NCBI RefSeq assembly: GCF_018613655.1
Contig: NZ_JAGGPW010000029.1
Location: forward strand, 26,708 to 90,707
Direction of reading: 5' to 3'
Source of the DNA: Planococcus sp. ISL-109
GTDB taxonomy: Bacteria; Bacillota; Bacilli; Bacillales_A; Planococcaceae
DNA length: 64,000 nucleotides
The notes under the pieces are model-generated. The model worked only from the letters and a program-made list of their open reading frames with translations. It was not told where the DNA came from and did not search any database. The position numbers and the translations under genes were made by a program. Below are positions 8,728 through 17,599 of this stretch, piece by piece; position 1 is the stretch's first letter, and every line of letters starts with the position of its first letter.

Positions 8728-9960
8728 ATGTCCACATTTGAAGAAAAGTTATCCCGTTACGCTGAATTAGCTGTAAAAGTAGGTGTCAATATTCAGCCTG
8801 ATCAAAAATTGTATATTGCGGCTTCTATAGATGCAGCACCCTTCGTTCGATTGATTGTCAAAAAAGCCTATGAAGAAGGTGCAAGACAGGTTTTCGTCGA
8901 TTGGAGCGATGATGCCATCTCCCGTACCCGCTTTGAAAAAGCACCGGAAGATTCGTTTACCGAGTTTCCTGCATGGAAAGTGCAAGAGCGCGAGCAGCTG
9001 GCCGAACAAGGCGCAGCATTCATCAGCGTTGTTTCGCAAAGCCCGGACCTATTGAAAGGGATCGATTCAAAGCGCATCGCCGCGTCACAAAAAGCTGCCG
9101 GACAAGCACTCAACAAATACCGCCAATACGTGCAATCCGATAAAATCAGCTGGTCGGTCCTAGCAGCCCCGTCTACAGAATGGGCGAAGAAAGTATTCCC
9201 GGACCTGCCGGAAAACGAGCAAATGGATGCGCTGTGGGAAGCGATTTTCAAAGCTGTCCGTGCGGATCTGGAAGATCCGATCGAAGCATGGCTCGAGCAT
9301 GACCGCACGCTCCATACAAAAGTCGATTATTTGAATGGCAAGAAATACGCGAAACTACACTACACCGCACCTGGCACGGACCTTGAAGTGGCCCTTCCAA
9401 AAGGCCATTTGTGGGCTGGCGCCGGTTCCATCAACGAAAAGGGCGATGCGTTCATGGCCAACATGCCGACAGAGGAAGTGTTCACTGTTCCCCATAAAGA
9501 CGACGTCAACGGCTATGTCTCGAGTACGAAACCGTTAAGTTACGGCGGCAATATCATCGATGGCTTTAAGGTGACGTTCAAAGACGGACGCATTACAGAC
9601 GTTGTTGCCGAACAAGGAGAAGAAGTGCTAAAACAATTGGTGGCAACCGACGAAGGCTCCCATCGCCTCGGGGAAGTCGCACTTGTGCCGCACCAGTCGC
9701 CGATCTCGGATTCCGGCATCCTGTTCTTCAATACACTTTACGATGAAAATGCATCCAACCATTTCGCCATCGGCAGCGCGTATGCTTTCTGCTTAGAAGG
9801 CGGCAAGACGATGTCACCTGATGAACTCCAACAACACGGATTGAACCAAAGCATCACCCACGTCGATTTCATGGTCGGCTCTGCTGATATGGATATCGAT
9901 GGCATCTCAGAAGACGGCTCGCGCGAAGCGATTTTCCGCGGCGGCAACTGGGCATTCTAA
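8728..9960 (+). CDS. M29-family aminopeptidase (AmpS/thermophilic type)
   Basis: A 410-residue cytosolic metallo-aminopeptidase. The C-terminal half has the metal-site segments NMPTEEVFT, EVALVPHQSPISDSGILFFNTL, ENASNHFAIGSAYAF and HVDFMVGSADMDIDG expected to bind two divalent metals. GAGGAG at 8711 precedes both a TTG (8722, five bases away) and an in-frame ATG (8728); I give the ATG, but the TTG would add only two residues. A close paralogue lies at 19927-21150. Confidence 0.92.
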   Translation: MSTFEEKLSRYAELAVKVGVNIQPDQKLYIAASIDAAPFVRLIVKKAYEEGARQVFVDWSDDAISRTRFEKAPEDSFTEFPAWKVQEREQLAEQGAAFISVVSQSPDLLKGIDSKRIAASQKAAGQALNKYRQYVQSDKISWSVLAAPSTEWAKKVFPDLPENEQMDALWEAIFKAVRADLEDPIEAWLEHDRTLHTKVDYLNGKKYAKLHYTAPGTDLEVALPKGHLWAGAGSINEKGDAFMANMPTEEVFTVPHKDDVNGYVSSTKPLSYGGNIIDGFKVTFKDGRITDVVAEQGEEVLKQLVATDEGSHRLGEVALVPHQSPISDSGILFFNTLYDENASNHFAIGSAYAFCLEGGKTMSPDELQQHGLNQSITHVDFMVGSADMDIDGISEDGSREAIFRGGNWAF

Positions 9961-10044
9961 AGGTCGTTAATTCGACACTTAATTTTCTTTAGAGTTTCAT
10001 GTATACTGAATATGATAATTACAGTTTAGAGAGGAGTTATCATT

Positions 10045-10185
10045 ATGTTCTACGGTATAACTGTTGTTCTTGGGTTTACGGTCGTAATCTTTATATTCTT
10101 CTTTACGCTGATGCATTTTATTGGCAAAGTGCTTCGCAGCCACGATGCAGAGCATATCGATCCGTTACCGAAAGAGCGCTACTAA
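10045..10185 (+). CDS. Small single-span membrane protein, unknown
   Basis: A 46-residue ORF with GAGAGGAG nine bases before its ATG and its own terminator directly after the stop. Residues ~3-27 form one strongly hydrophobic segment (GITVVLGFTVVIFIFFFTLM), followed by a short charged tail ending LPKERY. I do not recognise the family. The ribosome site, terminator and coherent membrane/tail layout make it a likely real gene. It stands alone between the aminopeptidase and mreBH. Confidence 0.72.
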   Translation: MFYGITVVLGFTVVIFIFFFTLMHFIGKVLRSHDAEHIDPLPKERY

Positions 10186-10189
10186 AAAA

Positions 10190-10222
10190 AAGCTCTGCCT
10201 CAACACGAGGCAGAGCTTTTTT
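10190..10222 (+). terminator. Rho-independent terminator
   Basis: A perfect 12-bp stem AAGCTCTGCCTC/GAGGCAGAGCTT with loop AACAC is followed by a T run. Confidence 0.92.
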
Positions 10223-10309
10223 CTGTTTTGCAGTGCCACTATCACATCTCCCAGGAAAGTGATAAAATTTGAATAAGCATTGTCCATACCGATTAGGAGG
10301 AATTCATTC

Positions 10310-11317
10310 ATGTTTTCTGCAACGGATATCGGGATCGATCTCGGTACCGCAAACATTCTTGTTTATACAAAGTCCAAAGGCGTCATCTTTAACGAGCCGT
10401 CCATTGTAGCGCTCGATGCACGCAGCGGAGCCGTCATCGCAATCGGCACCGAAGCCAAAGCGATGCTCGGCAAGGCACCCGATTCGATTCGCATCGTGCG
10501 GCCGATGAAAGAAGGCGTCATCGCTGACTTTGACGTCACGCGCGAACTGTTGAAGCTGGTTATGCAAAAGGCATCGAAACAGCTCGGCGGATCACTCCGC
10601 AAACCGAAAGTCATGGTTTGCACCCCGTCCGGTGCGACAGCGGTTGAACGCCGCGCCATCCATGATGCCGTCAAGCAAAGCGGCGCAAAATCCGTGCATT
10701 TGATCGAAGAAACCGTCGCTGCAGCCATTGGAGCGGACTTGCCGATCACAGAACCAGTCGCGTCGGTTATCGTCGATATCGGCGGCGGTACGACCGAAGT
10801 GGCGATCATCTCGTTCGGCGGCGTCGTGTCTTCCAGCACGATTAAAATTGCCGGCGACCGGATGGATGAAGACATCATCCAATACGTGCGCAAGCATTAT
10901 AATTTGTTGATCGGCGAAAAAACGGCCGAAACGATCAAAAAGGAAATCGGCTATGCCCCGATTCCCCACGAACCGAAAAAGATGAACGTCCGCGGCCGCG
11001 ACGTATTGAGCGGATTGCCGAAAACGATTGAACTGAGTTCCGACGAAATGCAAAAAGCGCTGAGCGAATCCTTATCAGCCATTTTGGAATGCATCCGCGC
11101 CACTTTGGAGAATTGTCCGGCGGAACTGTCCGGCGATATGGTCGACCAAGGCGTCGTCATCTCAGGCGGCGGTGCATTATTAAAAGGATTGCAGGAATGG
11201 CTGACAGAAGAAATTTCTGTACCGGTCCATATCGCACCGGACCCATTGGAATCCGTCGCTATTGGTACCGGGCGGTCGCTCGGCATGATCGACCAGCTCG
11301 AAAAGATGTCGCGGTAA
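10310..11317 (+). CDS. mreBH: Rod-shape protein MreBH (actin-like)
   Basis: A 335-residue bacterial actin that organises lateral cell-wall synthesis at the membrane. It shows phosphate-1 [13 protein letters not shown], the connecting MKEGVIADF, phosphate-2 [17 protein letters not shown], and a C-terminal adenosine-side [10 protein letters not shown]. From memory it fits B. subtilis MreBH ([31 protein letters not shown]) better than MreB or Mbl. It is also unlinked to mreC/mreD, as mreBH is. TTAGGAGG lies nine bases before the ATG at 10310. An in-frame start ten codons upstream lacks a ribosome site. Confidence 0.88.
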   Translation: MFSATDIGIDLGTANILVYTKSKGVIFNEPSIVALDARSGAVIAIGTEAKAMLGKAPDSIRIVRPMKEGVIADFDVTRELLKLVMQKASKQLGGSLRKPKVMVCTPSGATAVERRAIHDAVKQSGAKSVHLIEETVAAAIGADLPITEPVASVIVDIGGGTTEVAIISFGGVVSSSTIKIAGDRMDEDIIQYVRKHYNLLIGEKTAETIKKEIGYAPIPHEPKKMNVRGRDVLSGLPKTIELSSDEMQKALSESLSAILECIRATLENCPAELSGDMVDQGVVISGGGALLKGLQEWLTEEISVPVHIAPDPLESVAIGTGRSLGMIDQLEKMSR

Positions 11318-11347
11318 TTAATCAAATCACCTCAAGGAGGAACTAGT

Positions 11348-11923
11348 ATGTCTTTATTGAATGAGATTTTGGGCTATAACGAAAAATTCGTCCAGGAAAA
11401 AAAGTACGAAGAATACAGAACAACCAAATTCCCTGACAAGCGCATGGTCATTTTGACGTGCATGGATACGCGCTTGTTCGAACTGTTGCCGAAAGCGATG
11501 AACTTGAAAAAAGGTGATGTGAAGATCGTTAAAAGTGCCGGCGCTGTCATCAACCACCCGTTCGGCGGCATTATGCGCAGCTTGTTCGTTGCTGTTTACG
11601 AGTTGAATGCCGACGAAATTTACATTATCGGCCATCACGATTGCGGCATGGCTCAAGTGAAACCGGAAGGCATCATCGAAAAGATGAAAAGCCGCGGCAT
11701 TGAACAAAGCACCATTGACCTGATGGATTACTCAGGCGTCAACCTCAACGAATGGCTGAAAGGCTTTGACGATGTAACAGAAAGCGTGCGCCACAGCGTC
11801 GACATGGTGCGCAACCATCCGCTGATGGATAAAAAAGTACCGGTCCATGGTCTTGTCATCGACCCGACAACCGGAAAACTCGATGTCATTGTAGATGGCT
11901 ACGAAGATAAAGAAAACCGCTGA
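11348..11923 (+). CDS. Beta-class carbonic anhydrase
   Basis: A 191-residue zinc enzyme interconverting CO2 and bicarbonate. The CMDTR motif supplies zinc ligand Cys38 and the Asp40-Arg42 dyad; HHDC supplies His96 and Cys99. SAGAVINHP and the GGIMRSL segment are typical of the family. AAGGAGGAAC lies just upstream of the ATG. It starts 30 bp after mreBH and could be co-transcribed with it; a terminator overlaps its 3' end. Confidence 0.92.
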   Translation: MSLLNEILGYNEKFVQEKKYEEYRTTKFPDKRMVILTCMDTRLFELLPKAMNLKKGDVKIVKSAGAVINHPFGGIMRSLFVAVYELNADEIYIIGHHDCGMAQVKPEGIIEKMKSRGIEQSTIDLMDYSGVNLNEWLKGFDDVTESVRHSVDMVRNHPLMDKKVPVHGLVIDPTTGKLDVIVDGYEDKENR

Positions 11924-11946
11924 GAAAAATCTCAGCGGTTTTTTCT
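11912..11946. terminator. Bidirectional rho-independent terminator
   Basis: CCGCTGAG/CTCAGCGG with an AAAAAT loop lies between A and T runs. It serves both the carbonic anhydrase gene and the convergent DinB gene. Confidence 0.9.
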
Positions 11947-12414
11947 TTGGAAATGTATATAATCGAGCGGGATGCCCGATTGGTCGAATTGGCGCAATAA
12001 GGATGTGATCTGGCCGCGGTGGTAGCTCGCGTGATTGATGACTGTGAACAACATTTCATCGCGGCTATGACAAAACTTGAGGCCTTTCATATTGCGGTAC
12101 GTAAATTCCTGTTGCCAACTTTCTTCGGTTAGTGAGGCGAAATAAAGTTCCATCTCTGCGTGCAATAGCAGGAACGCTTCCATCGCTTTCTCCACCGTCT
12201 CTACATCGAACTTTTCGAACGCCGGATTCTCGGCTCCGTTCATCCGTTTGAGCCAAATTTTTTCGACGCCGATTACGTGAGCAATGGTGTCCCGGATTGA
12301 CGGGAAAGAACTTTTTCCCGCTTGCGTGTAATACGCTTCATTCAGTTCCTGGACATGCTCCAAAATTCGCTGGCTGGCCCACTTATGATAAGCAAATTGT
12401 TTTAATCGATCCAC
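11932..12414 (-). CDS. DinB-family protein
   Basis: A 160-residue four-helix-bundle protein of the DinB/YfiT metal-dependent superfamily. The likely metal-binding histidines lie in DTIAHVIGVEKIWL and NHASYHRGQITSLL; the latter is the strongest family signature. Some relatives are thiol transferases (bacillithiol-dependent), but no specific substrate is implied here. The start is a GTG at 12414 with GGAGTGG upstream. Confidence 0.85.
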   Translation of the reverse strand: MDRLKQFAYHKWASQRILEHVQELNEAYYTQAGKSSFPSIRDTIAHVIGVEKIWLKRMNGAENPAFEKFDVETVEKAMEAFLLLHAEMELYFASLTEESWQQEFTYRNMKGLKFCHSRDEMLFTVINHASYHRGQITSLLRQFDQSGIPLDYIHFQRKNR

Positions 12415-12492
12415 GCTCCATCCACTCCTCCATCAATTTTCAAGCCATCTCCGCACATTTTTCCACCATTTCCGATAGGCGGCCTTACCCTT

Positions 12493-13041
12493 TCAAAAAT
12501 CTTGTTCAAGAAGCGCATAGTAATAATGGTCTTTCCATTCCCCATTGATAAACAAAAACCGCTTCAGCAAGCCTTCTTTTTGAAAGCCTGCTTTTTCGAG
12601 TACCCGCAGCGACCCCACATTATCGGGAGATACGTACGCTTCAATCCGGTGCAAGCGCAATTGTTCGAACCCGAAAGCCGTGATCAATTTGACCGCCTCG
12701 CTCGCAATGCCACGGCCGATAAATTGTTCGTCCATCGAATAGCCGACCAATGCACTTAGGAACGGCAATCGCTTAATGCTGTAAATCGAAATGTGGCCGA
12801 TCAGCTGATTGGATTCATGCGAAAAAATCCCGAAACTGTATTCCCGGTTTTCGCGTGCCTGGTAAATGGCTTCACGTATTTTTTCACGCTGGACGGCAAT
12901 GGTAAAGTAACTGTCCCGATGCCGCGGTTCATAAATCGCCCAGTAATTGCGGTTCTTCTGCAGAACCCGCACCATGTCTTCTGCATCTTCGACAGTAAGC
13001 GTACGGAGATAACACGTTTTCCCTTCAAATAGCAGATTCAT
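12493..13041 (-). CDS. GNAT N-acetyltransferase (RimJ/RimL type)
   Basis: A 182-residue acetyl-CoA-dependent acetyltransferase. It has the acyl-CoA loop YSMDEQFIGRGIASEAVKLI and the late VLEKAGFQKEGLLKRF that marks the RimJ/RimL branch, which acetylates protein N-termini or small amines. The ATG lies one base after the pepF stop, with GAGGGATAAG inside the pepF end, so the two are probably one transcript. The substrate is unknown. Confidence 0.87.
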   Translation of the reverse strand: MNLLFEGKTCYLRTLTVEDAEDMVRVLQKNRNYWAIYEPRHRDSYFTIAVQREKIREAIYQARENREYSFGIFSHESNQLIGHISIYSIKRLPFLSALVGYSMDEQFIGRGIASEAVKLITAFGFEQLRLHRIEAYVSPDNVGSLRVLEKAGFQKEGLLKRFLFINGEWKDHYYYALLEQDF

Positions 13042-13042
13042 C

Positions 13043-14833
13043 TTATCCCTCTTCTGCAGTCAATTTGATGAACTCTTCGACATCTTTTGTGCATAGCGCA
13101 ATACCTTTTTCCCAGAATGCTTTTTGGGTGATGTCTTCCCCCAGATGCTTCATCGCCAAGTCTTCAGTGCTCATGATCGCCGTATCCCGCAGCAGCGCCA
13201 TATATTTTTCTTCAAAGCCCTGCCCTTCTTCCAATGCTTTTGCATAGACGCTCAACGAGAAGAGATAACCGAACGTATACGGAAAATTATAAAACGGCAC
13301 GTCGGTAATATAAAAATGCAGTTTCGATGCCCAAAAATGCGGATGCACACTCGATAAGCTGCCGGCAAACGCTTCTTCTTGAGCTTGCTCCATCAATTCA
13401 TTCAAGCGGCTTGCCGCAACGACACCATTCTTCCGCTCCTCATAAAACCTCGTCTCGAACAGGAACCGAGCATGGATATTCATGAAAAAAGCTACGCTGC
13501 GCTGAATTTTATCCTCCAGTAAAGCGATTTCCTCTTGTTTGGTCTCCGCATTTTTCACCGCTGCATCCGCCACGATCATTTCTGCAAACGTCGACGCTGT
13601 TTCAGCGACATTCATCGCATAAGAACGGTTCAAATAATGCGCTCGCTGCAGTGCATACGTATGGAATGCATGGCCCAGTTCATGTGCAAGCGTTGCAACG
13701 TTCGACATTGATCCGCTATAGGTCATAAAAATGCGCGATTCATCGCTTTTCGGCAGCGATGTGCAAAAGCCACCCGGCATTTTATGCGGACGGTCTTCCG
13801 CTTCCACCCAGCCGTTTTCCAGTGCATGGCGCGAGAACTGCTCCAATTCCAGGCCGAATTTCCCGAACTGGCGAAGAATAAACTCAGCGCCTTGCTCATA
13901 GTCAAACTGCTGGGAGTTTTCGATAATGGGTGCATCGATATCATGCCAAGCGAGCTTTTCTTTGCCAAGAATTTCGGCTTTGCGCGACAAGTAATCCGCA
14001 AACGGCTGCTTGTGTTCGCTAATCGCCTGCCACATGACATCCAACGTTTCCTGTTTCATACGGTTCATCCGAAGCGGTTCTTCAAGCACACTTTCCACTC
14101 CACGCTTGTTGTACATTTGCAGGCGGAATCCCGCTAAGGAATTCAAGGTTTTCGCAAAAAGCTCTTCTTTTTCGCTCCATGCCTCCTCCAATTTCTCGTA
14201 AGCTTGTTTTCGGACTGTGGCATCTTTATGCGAGCTTAAATTATTCGCTTGCCCAACCGATAACGTCTTCTCTTCCCCGTCCACATCGACGCGCACCTTG
14301 GTCGAAGCAATCAGCAAATCGTATAACTCGCTCCAAGCGTGGTAGCCGTCGATCCCAAGCCCTGTAATCAGGCCTTCTTCTTTTTCGGACAACAGGCGTT
14401 TCGCTTCCTCGCGCCATTCTTCCAAAACGAAAGCAAACTCCTGCAAACTTTCGGTCGCCAATAGCTTTTCCCAAGCTTCCTGTTCGGTAGCCATGAGCGC
14501 TTGTTTGAATTTCAAAAAAGCGCTTTGGAAACGGGATTTCAAAAGCGCATGTTCACTTTGCAAAAGTGCGGCTTGCTTATCTTCTGTGTTTTGGGCCATC
14601 AAACAGCCGATAAACGCCCCCGCTTGGCGGACATCTATCGACACGGCAGCCGTCTGCTCCAAAAAACCCGCCACTTGTGACGGTTCTGCCGGGACCACGA
14701 ATTGCTCTGCCGCCTGTTCGAAGTTCTTAAGTTTTTGAGCCGTATCGCCCAAATGCTTTTTCAGCTCAGCTGACTCGCTGCCCCCTTGAAATAGACTGTC
14801 GAGCTCCCATACTTCCGGATAAATAGCTGTCAT
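13043..14833 (-). CDS. pepF: Oligoendopeptidase F (M3 metallopeptidase)
   Basis: A 596-residue cytosolic zinc peptidase of normal length. The zinc motif HELGH sits near residue 385 within ATLAHELGHAFHTYALQ, with the third ligand expected in NVAETASTFAE. PepF cleaves peptides of roughly 7-17 residues. I use the ATG at 14833, with GGGGGA as ribosome site; a GTG six codons earlier overlaps that site. It is read before the GNAT gene. Confidence 0.94.
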   Translation of the reverse strand: MTAIYPEVWELDSLFQGGSESAELKKHLGDTAQKLKNFEQAAEQFVVPAEPSQVAGFLEQTAAVSIDVRQAGAFIGCLMAQNTEDKQAALLQSEHALLKSRFQSAFLKFKQALMATEQEAWEKLLATESLQEFAFVLEEWREEAKRLLSEKEEGLITGLGIDGYHAWSELYDLLIASTKVRVDVDGEEKTLSVGQANNLSSHKDATVRKQAYEKLEEAWSEKEELFAKTLNSLAGFRLQMYNKRGVESVLEEPLRMNRMKQETLDVMWQAISEHKQPFADYLSRKAEILGKEKLAWHDIDAPIIENSQQFDYEQGAEFILRQFGKFGLELEQFSRHALENGWVEAEDRPHKMPGGFCTSLPKSDESRIFMTYSGSMSNVATLAHELGHAFHTYALQRAHYLNRSYAMNVAETASTFAEMIVADAAVKNAETKQEEIALLEDKIQRSVAFFMNIHARFLFETRFYEERKNGVVAASRLNELMEQAQEEAFAGSLSSVHPHFWASKLHFYITDVPFYNFPYTFGYLFSLSVYAKALEEGQGFEEKYMALLRDTAIMSTEDLAMKHLGEDITQKAFWEKGIALCTKDVEEFIKLTAEEG

Positions 14834-15020
14834 ATTGTTTTCCCCCTGCACTCACGAATTTTCAAAATACATTAATTAGTATAACATTTACCCTAGCTCA
14901 ACGAAAATGGCGACCTGCCGGCACTTTTCACGATATCGCCATTTTTAGGAAACTTCCTGCACTTTCTTATTGGTCGTAACAGCGTACGAGTTTATACTGA
15001 TACATGAGGAGGGATTTCAT

Positions 15021-15761
15021 ATGATTCGCATACTGCTGATGACGTTCGCCTTTATCGCCGTCATCATAATGAATGCCTTGGCTAATATACTGCCGATCAA
15101 CGGTCAGGCTACCGGTGAAATCTCCAACCGGGTCCCGGTGCTTTTTACACCGGCCGGTTATGCGTTTTCCATTTGGTCTGTTATATATATTCTGTTGGCT
15201 GTCTGGATTGTCGGCTTTTGGCTGCGCTTGAAAAAAGGAGTATATCCTTCAGCGCAAGTTACATTGTTTTTTGTATTAAGTGCCATTTTTAATATTGTTT
15301 GGCTGCTTTGCTGGCATTACGAGTATTTTATCTGGTCGATTGTCGCGATGCTTGCTTATTTATTGTCGCTCATCGCCTTATATCTGCAATACAATAATTT
15401 CGAAAGCGGTTTTACCGAGCGCTTGCCCATTTCCGTCAATCTGGGCTGGATCAGTGTGGCGACAATCGCCAACATCAGCTACGTGCTGACCTTTTATAGT
15501 TGGAACGGCTGGGGACTCAGCGACCAATTATGGACGGTGATTATGTTGACGGTGGCAACTGCGCTAGCGCTGCATATCCGCTTCCATCATTCGGATATTC
15601 CGCTGACACTAGTGTTTATCTGGGCATTCATTGCAATCGTCGTAAGGCATGGCATGGATGAATTATTGGTCAGCACAGCAGCCCTGTTCCTAAGCGGCGT
15701 TTTGATGACAGGTATTTTATTGATCAAGAAGAAACCGGCGAAGCAGGACTTTACGCCATAA
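15021..15761 (+). CDS. TspO/MBR-like (tryptophan-rich sensory) membrane protein
   Basis: A 246-residue integral membrane protein with about seven or eight hydrophobic segments. It has a GYAFSIWSVIYILL stretch early on and many Trp residues, as in the broad tryptophan-rich sensory/TspO-like group. It is longer than classical TspO (~160 residues). AGGAGGG lies eight bases before the ATG at 15021; the 17 extra upstream codons lack support. The ligand and role are unknown. Confidence 0.72.
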   Translation: MIRILLMTFAFIAVIIMNALANILPINGQATGEISNRVPVLFTPAGYAFSIWSVIYILLAVWIVGFWLRLKKGVYPSAQVTLFFVLSAIFNIVWLLCWHYEYFIWSIVAMLAYLLSLIALYLQYNNFESGFTERLPISVNLGWISVATIANISYVLTFYSWNGWGLSDQLWTVIMLTVATALALHIRFHHSDIPLTLVFIWAFIAIVVRHGMDELLVSTAALFLSGVLMTGILLIKKKPAKQDFTP

Positions 15762-15763
15762 AA

Positions 15764-15795
15764 AAACAACCATCGGGTGATGGTTGTTTTTTTTC
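15764..15795. terminator. Bidirectional rho-independent terminator
   Basis: AACAACCATC/GATGGTTGTT with a GGGT loop is flanked by A and T runs, between the TspO-like gene and map. Confidence 0.9.
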
Positions 15796-15813
15796 TTATT
15801 TCATTCACGAGCT

Positions 15814-16566
15814 TCAGTTTTCCAATTTCGTCAGCAAAATCGGTTCGCCTTTTGTGACGAGTACTGTATGTTCGATTTGTGCGACAAGCGACTGGTCCGG
15901 TGTGATGAATGTCCAGCCGTCCCCGGATTCGATGATGTGCTCGGATTTTTGGGAAACAAATGGTTCCACGGCGAGCACCATTCCTTCTTTAAGGATCGTC
16001 GTCTCCCACGCATCATAATAATTGAGGATGTGCTGCGGTGCTTCATGAAGCGATTTCCCGATGCCATGCCCAGTCAAGTTTTTGATGACGAAAAGCCCTT
16101 GGTCTTTTGCTTCCCGCTCGACTGCTTTGCCGATCTGGTTAAGCTTCGCACCTGCTTTTACTTTCATCATGGCGCGATCGAATGCAGATTCTGCCGCTTT
16201 GCATAATTTCTCCTTGGCTTCATGCCCTTGTCCGACGACAAAAGAAATGCCAGTATCGGCGAAATAGTCGCCATATGAACCCGACACGTCAATATTGACG
16301 ATGTCGCCTTCTTTAATGACGCGTTTTCCGGGAATGCCGTGAGCTACTTCTTCGTTGACGCTGATGCATGTATAACCCGGGAAATCATATTCGGATTTCG
16401 GTGCGGACACGCCGCCCCATTGTTCGAATAAACGGCCGCCCAGCTCGTCGATTTCTTTCGTCGTAACCCCCGGTTTTACAGCGGCTTTCATCGTTTCACG
16501 GATTTCCGCCACCATGCGGCCGGCTTTTTTCAGTCCTTCAATATCTTTTTCAGTAGTTGCTATCAT
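15814..16566 (-). CDS. map: Methionine aminopeptidase, type I
   Basis: A 250-residue enzyme that removes the initiator methionine from new proteins. The five metal ligands of the pita-bread fold are visible in order: Asp in NIDVSGSYGDYFAD (two), His in LTGHGIGKSLHE, Glu in VLAVEPFV, and Glu in QIEHTVLVT. The length matches the type I family. This stand-alone copy is not next to adk/infA, so it may be a second map gene like B. subtilis mapB (yflG). Confidence 0.93.
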   Translation of the reverse strand: MIATTEKDIEGLKKAGRMVAEIRETMKAAVKPGVTTKEIDELGGRLFEQWGGVSAPKSEYDFPGYTCISVNEEVAHGIPGKRVIKEGDIVNIDVSGSYGDYFADTGISFVVGQGHEAKEKLCKAAESAFDRAMMKVKAGAKLNQIGKAVEREAKDQGLFVIKNLTGHGIGKSLHEAPQHILNYYDAWETTILKEGMVLAVEPFVSQKSEHIIESGDGWTFITPDQSLVAQIEHTVLVTKGEPILLTKLEN

Positions 16567-16652
16567 ACTTACCCTTCTTTCACACTATTCTATTTGAGCA
16601 TTATAACATAAAACAGTCGGAAACTGGCTTCTCGCACCGGTTCGGACCATAT

Positions 16653-16680
16653 AAACACCGCCTACAGCTAGACGGTGTTT
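16653..16680 (-). terminator. Hairpin after thiT, weak terminator
   Basis: AAACACCG ... CGGTGTTT forms an 8-bp stem directly after the thiT stop, but only a few T residues follow on the minus strand. Confidence 0.5.
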
Positions 16681-16684
16681 TCCA

Positions 16685-17260
16685 TTACGATTCAGGCCGC
16701 GTAAGACGCGGTGCTGTGACAAAAAGCAAAGAGCAGACAACTGCCGCGACAACCGCGACAGGAATCATATACGTGGCGTTATAGACTGCCGAATAGATGA
16801 AGACATTGCCGTCAGCAAACATGCCGAAAAAAAGAATGCCGGTGATGACGTGGGTCACATAGCGGAGAAACGAACCGAGCAATACCCCGAGTGTTACCAT
16901 CAGAACGATTTTGCCGGTTTTTTTTGTGAGGGTGGCTTCCAAATAGCGGCCCCGCAAAAGTCCGGCGAATCCGACGACACTGTACGCCAGCAGATAATCC
17001 AGAATCACTTGCATGACAACAAAACCGAATGACAGCGGGGCAACTGAGATAAAGCCGGTGACAATCTGCAGCAATCCGACCAAAAAACCGGTCGCCACAC
17101 CTGCCAGAACGCCTCTCCGGAACGCCATCAGCACAATCGGGATCATCACCAGGCTGACCGATCCGCCTTGTGGCATACGGAATGCCACAAAGTCCAATAC
17201 AAAGCCGAGCGCTGCAAAAATCGCAATCTCGACCATTAATAATACGCGCAAATTTCTCAT
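16685..17260 (-). CDS. thiT: Thiamine ECF transporter S component
   Basis: A 191-residue protein with about six membrane segments that binds thiamine and works with a shared EcfAA'T energy module encoded elsewhere. Motifs include FRMPQGGSVSLVMIPI and the LAYSVVGFAGLLRG region typical of ThiT. It begins ~110 bp downstream of a TPP riboswitch, which independently supports a thiamine role. AAAGGAGG lies before the ATG. Confidence 0.93.
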   Translation of the reverse strand: MRNLRVLLMVEIAIFAALGFVLDFVAFRMPQGGSVSLVMIPIVLMAFRRGVLAGVATGFLVGLLQIVTGFISVAPLSFGFVVMQVILDYLLAYSVVGFAGLLRGRYLEATLTKKTGKIVLMVTLGVLLGSFLRYVTHVITGILFFGMFADGNVFIYSAVYNATYMIPVAVVAAVVCSLLFVTAPRLTRPES

Positions 17261-17311
17261 TTAAAATTGCCTCCTTTTGGATTTGCACATCACCAGAAGG
17301 GCCGATTTTGC

Positions 17312-17352
17312 TGAAAAATACAAAAACGGCGCCAGGATAGATCCTGGCGCCG
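17312..17352 (-). terminator. Riboswitch-controlled terminator upstream of thiT
   Basis: A perfect 12-bp stem CGGCGCCAGGAT/ATCCTGGCGCCG with a two-base loop is followed on the minus strand by TTTTTGTATTTTT. It lies between the TPP aptamer and thiT and should form when TPP is bound. Confidence 0.88.
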
Positions 17353-17369
17353 AAAGGGCCGGTTTTCCA

Positions 17370-17456
17370 TCCACATCCCTGCGCAAGCATTAACTTACAG
17401 GTTCGAAGGGTAAGAACAAATCGTTCACTCTCAGCTATAGCTCCCCTTGTGGTGTA
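17370..17456 (-). promoter_or_regulatory. TPP riboswitch aptamer (THI box)
   Basis: Read on the minus strand, the conserved pieces occur in order: CACAAGGGGAGC, CTGAGAGTGAAC, ACCCTTCGAACCTG, GTTAATGC and GGGATGTGG, which closes P1 with CACA/TGTG. This is the classic thi-box arrangement. It is followed by a terminator and thiT, so thiamine uptake should be repressed by TPP through early termination. Confidence 0.95.
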
Positions 17457-17560
17457 TACAATTAATTCGTTATCATTTGTATTGTACACAAGGGATTTGA
17501 GGCTGGCAATCGTTTCAAGCAAAAAGGATAGGGTAGGTAGTAAATTAGTAGACATTTAAG

Positions 17561-17599
17561 AAAGGTGGTGGAGGCAGCTTGCGAGCTGCCTAACGAATG
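17561..17599 (+). promoter_or_regulatory. Translation start with hairpin between Shine-Dalgarno and ATG
   Basis: A purine-rich ribosome site (GGTGGTGGAGG, to 17573) is separated from the ATG at 17597 by a perfect 8-bp hairpin AGGCAGCT-TGCG-AGCTGCCT (17572-17591). An in-frame TAA at 17591 excludes an upstream start. Unfolded, the spacing is too long; folded, the ribosome site comes close to the ATG. Confidence 0.65.

Noticed and set aside
16812..17555. 247-codon minus-strand ORF overlapping thiT and the TPP riboswitch
   Set aside because: It is in a different frame from thiT, runs straight through a structured riboswitch and terminator, and shows no protein-like motifs.
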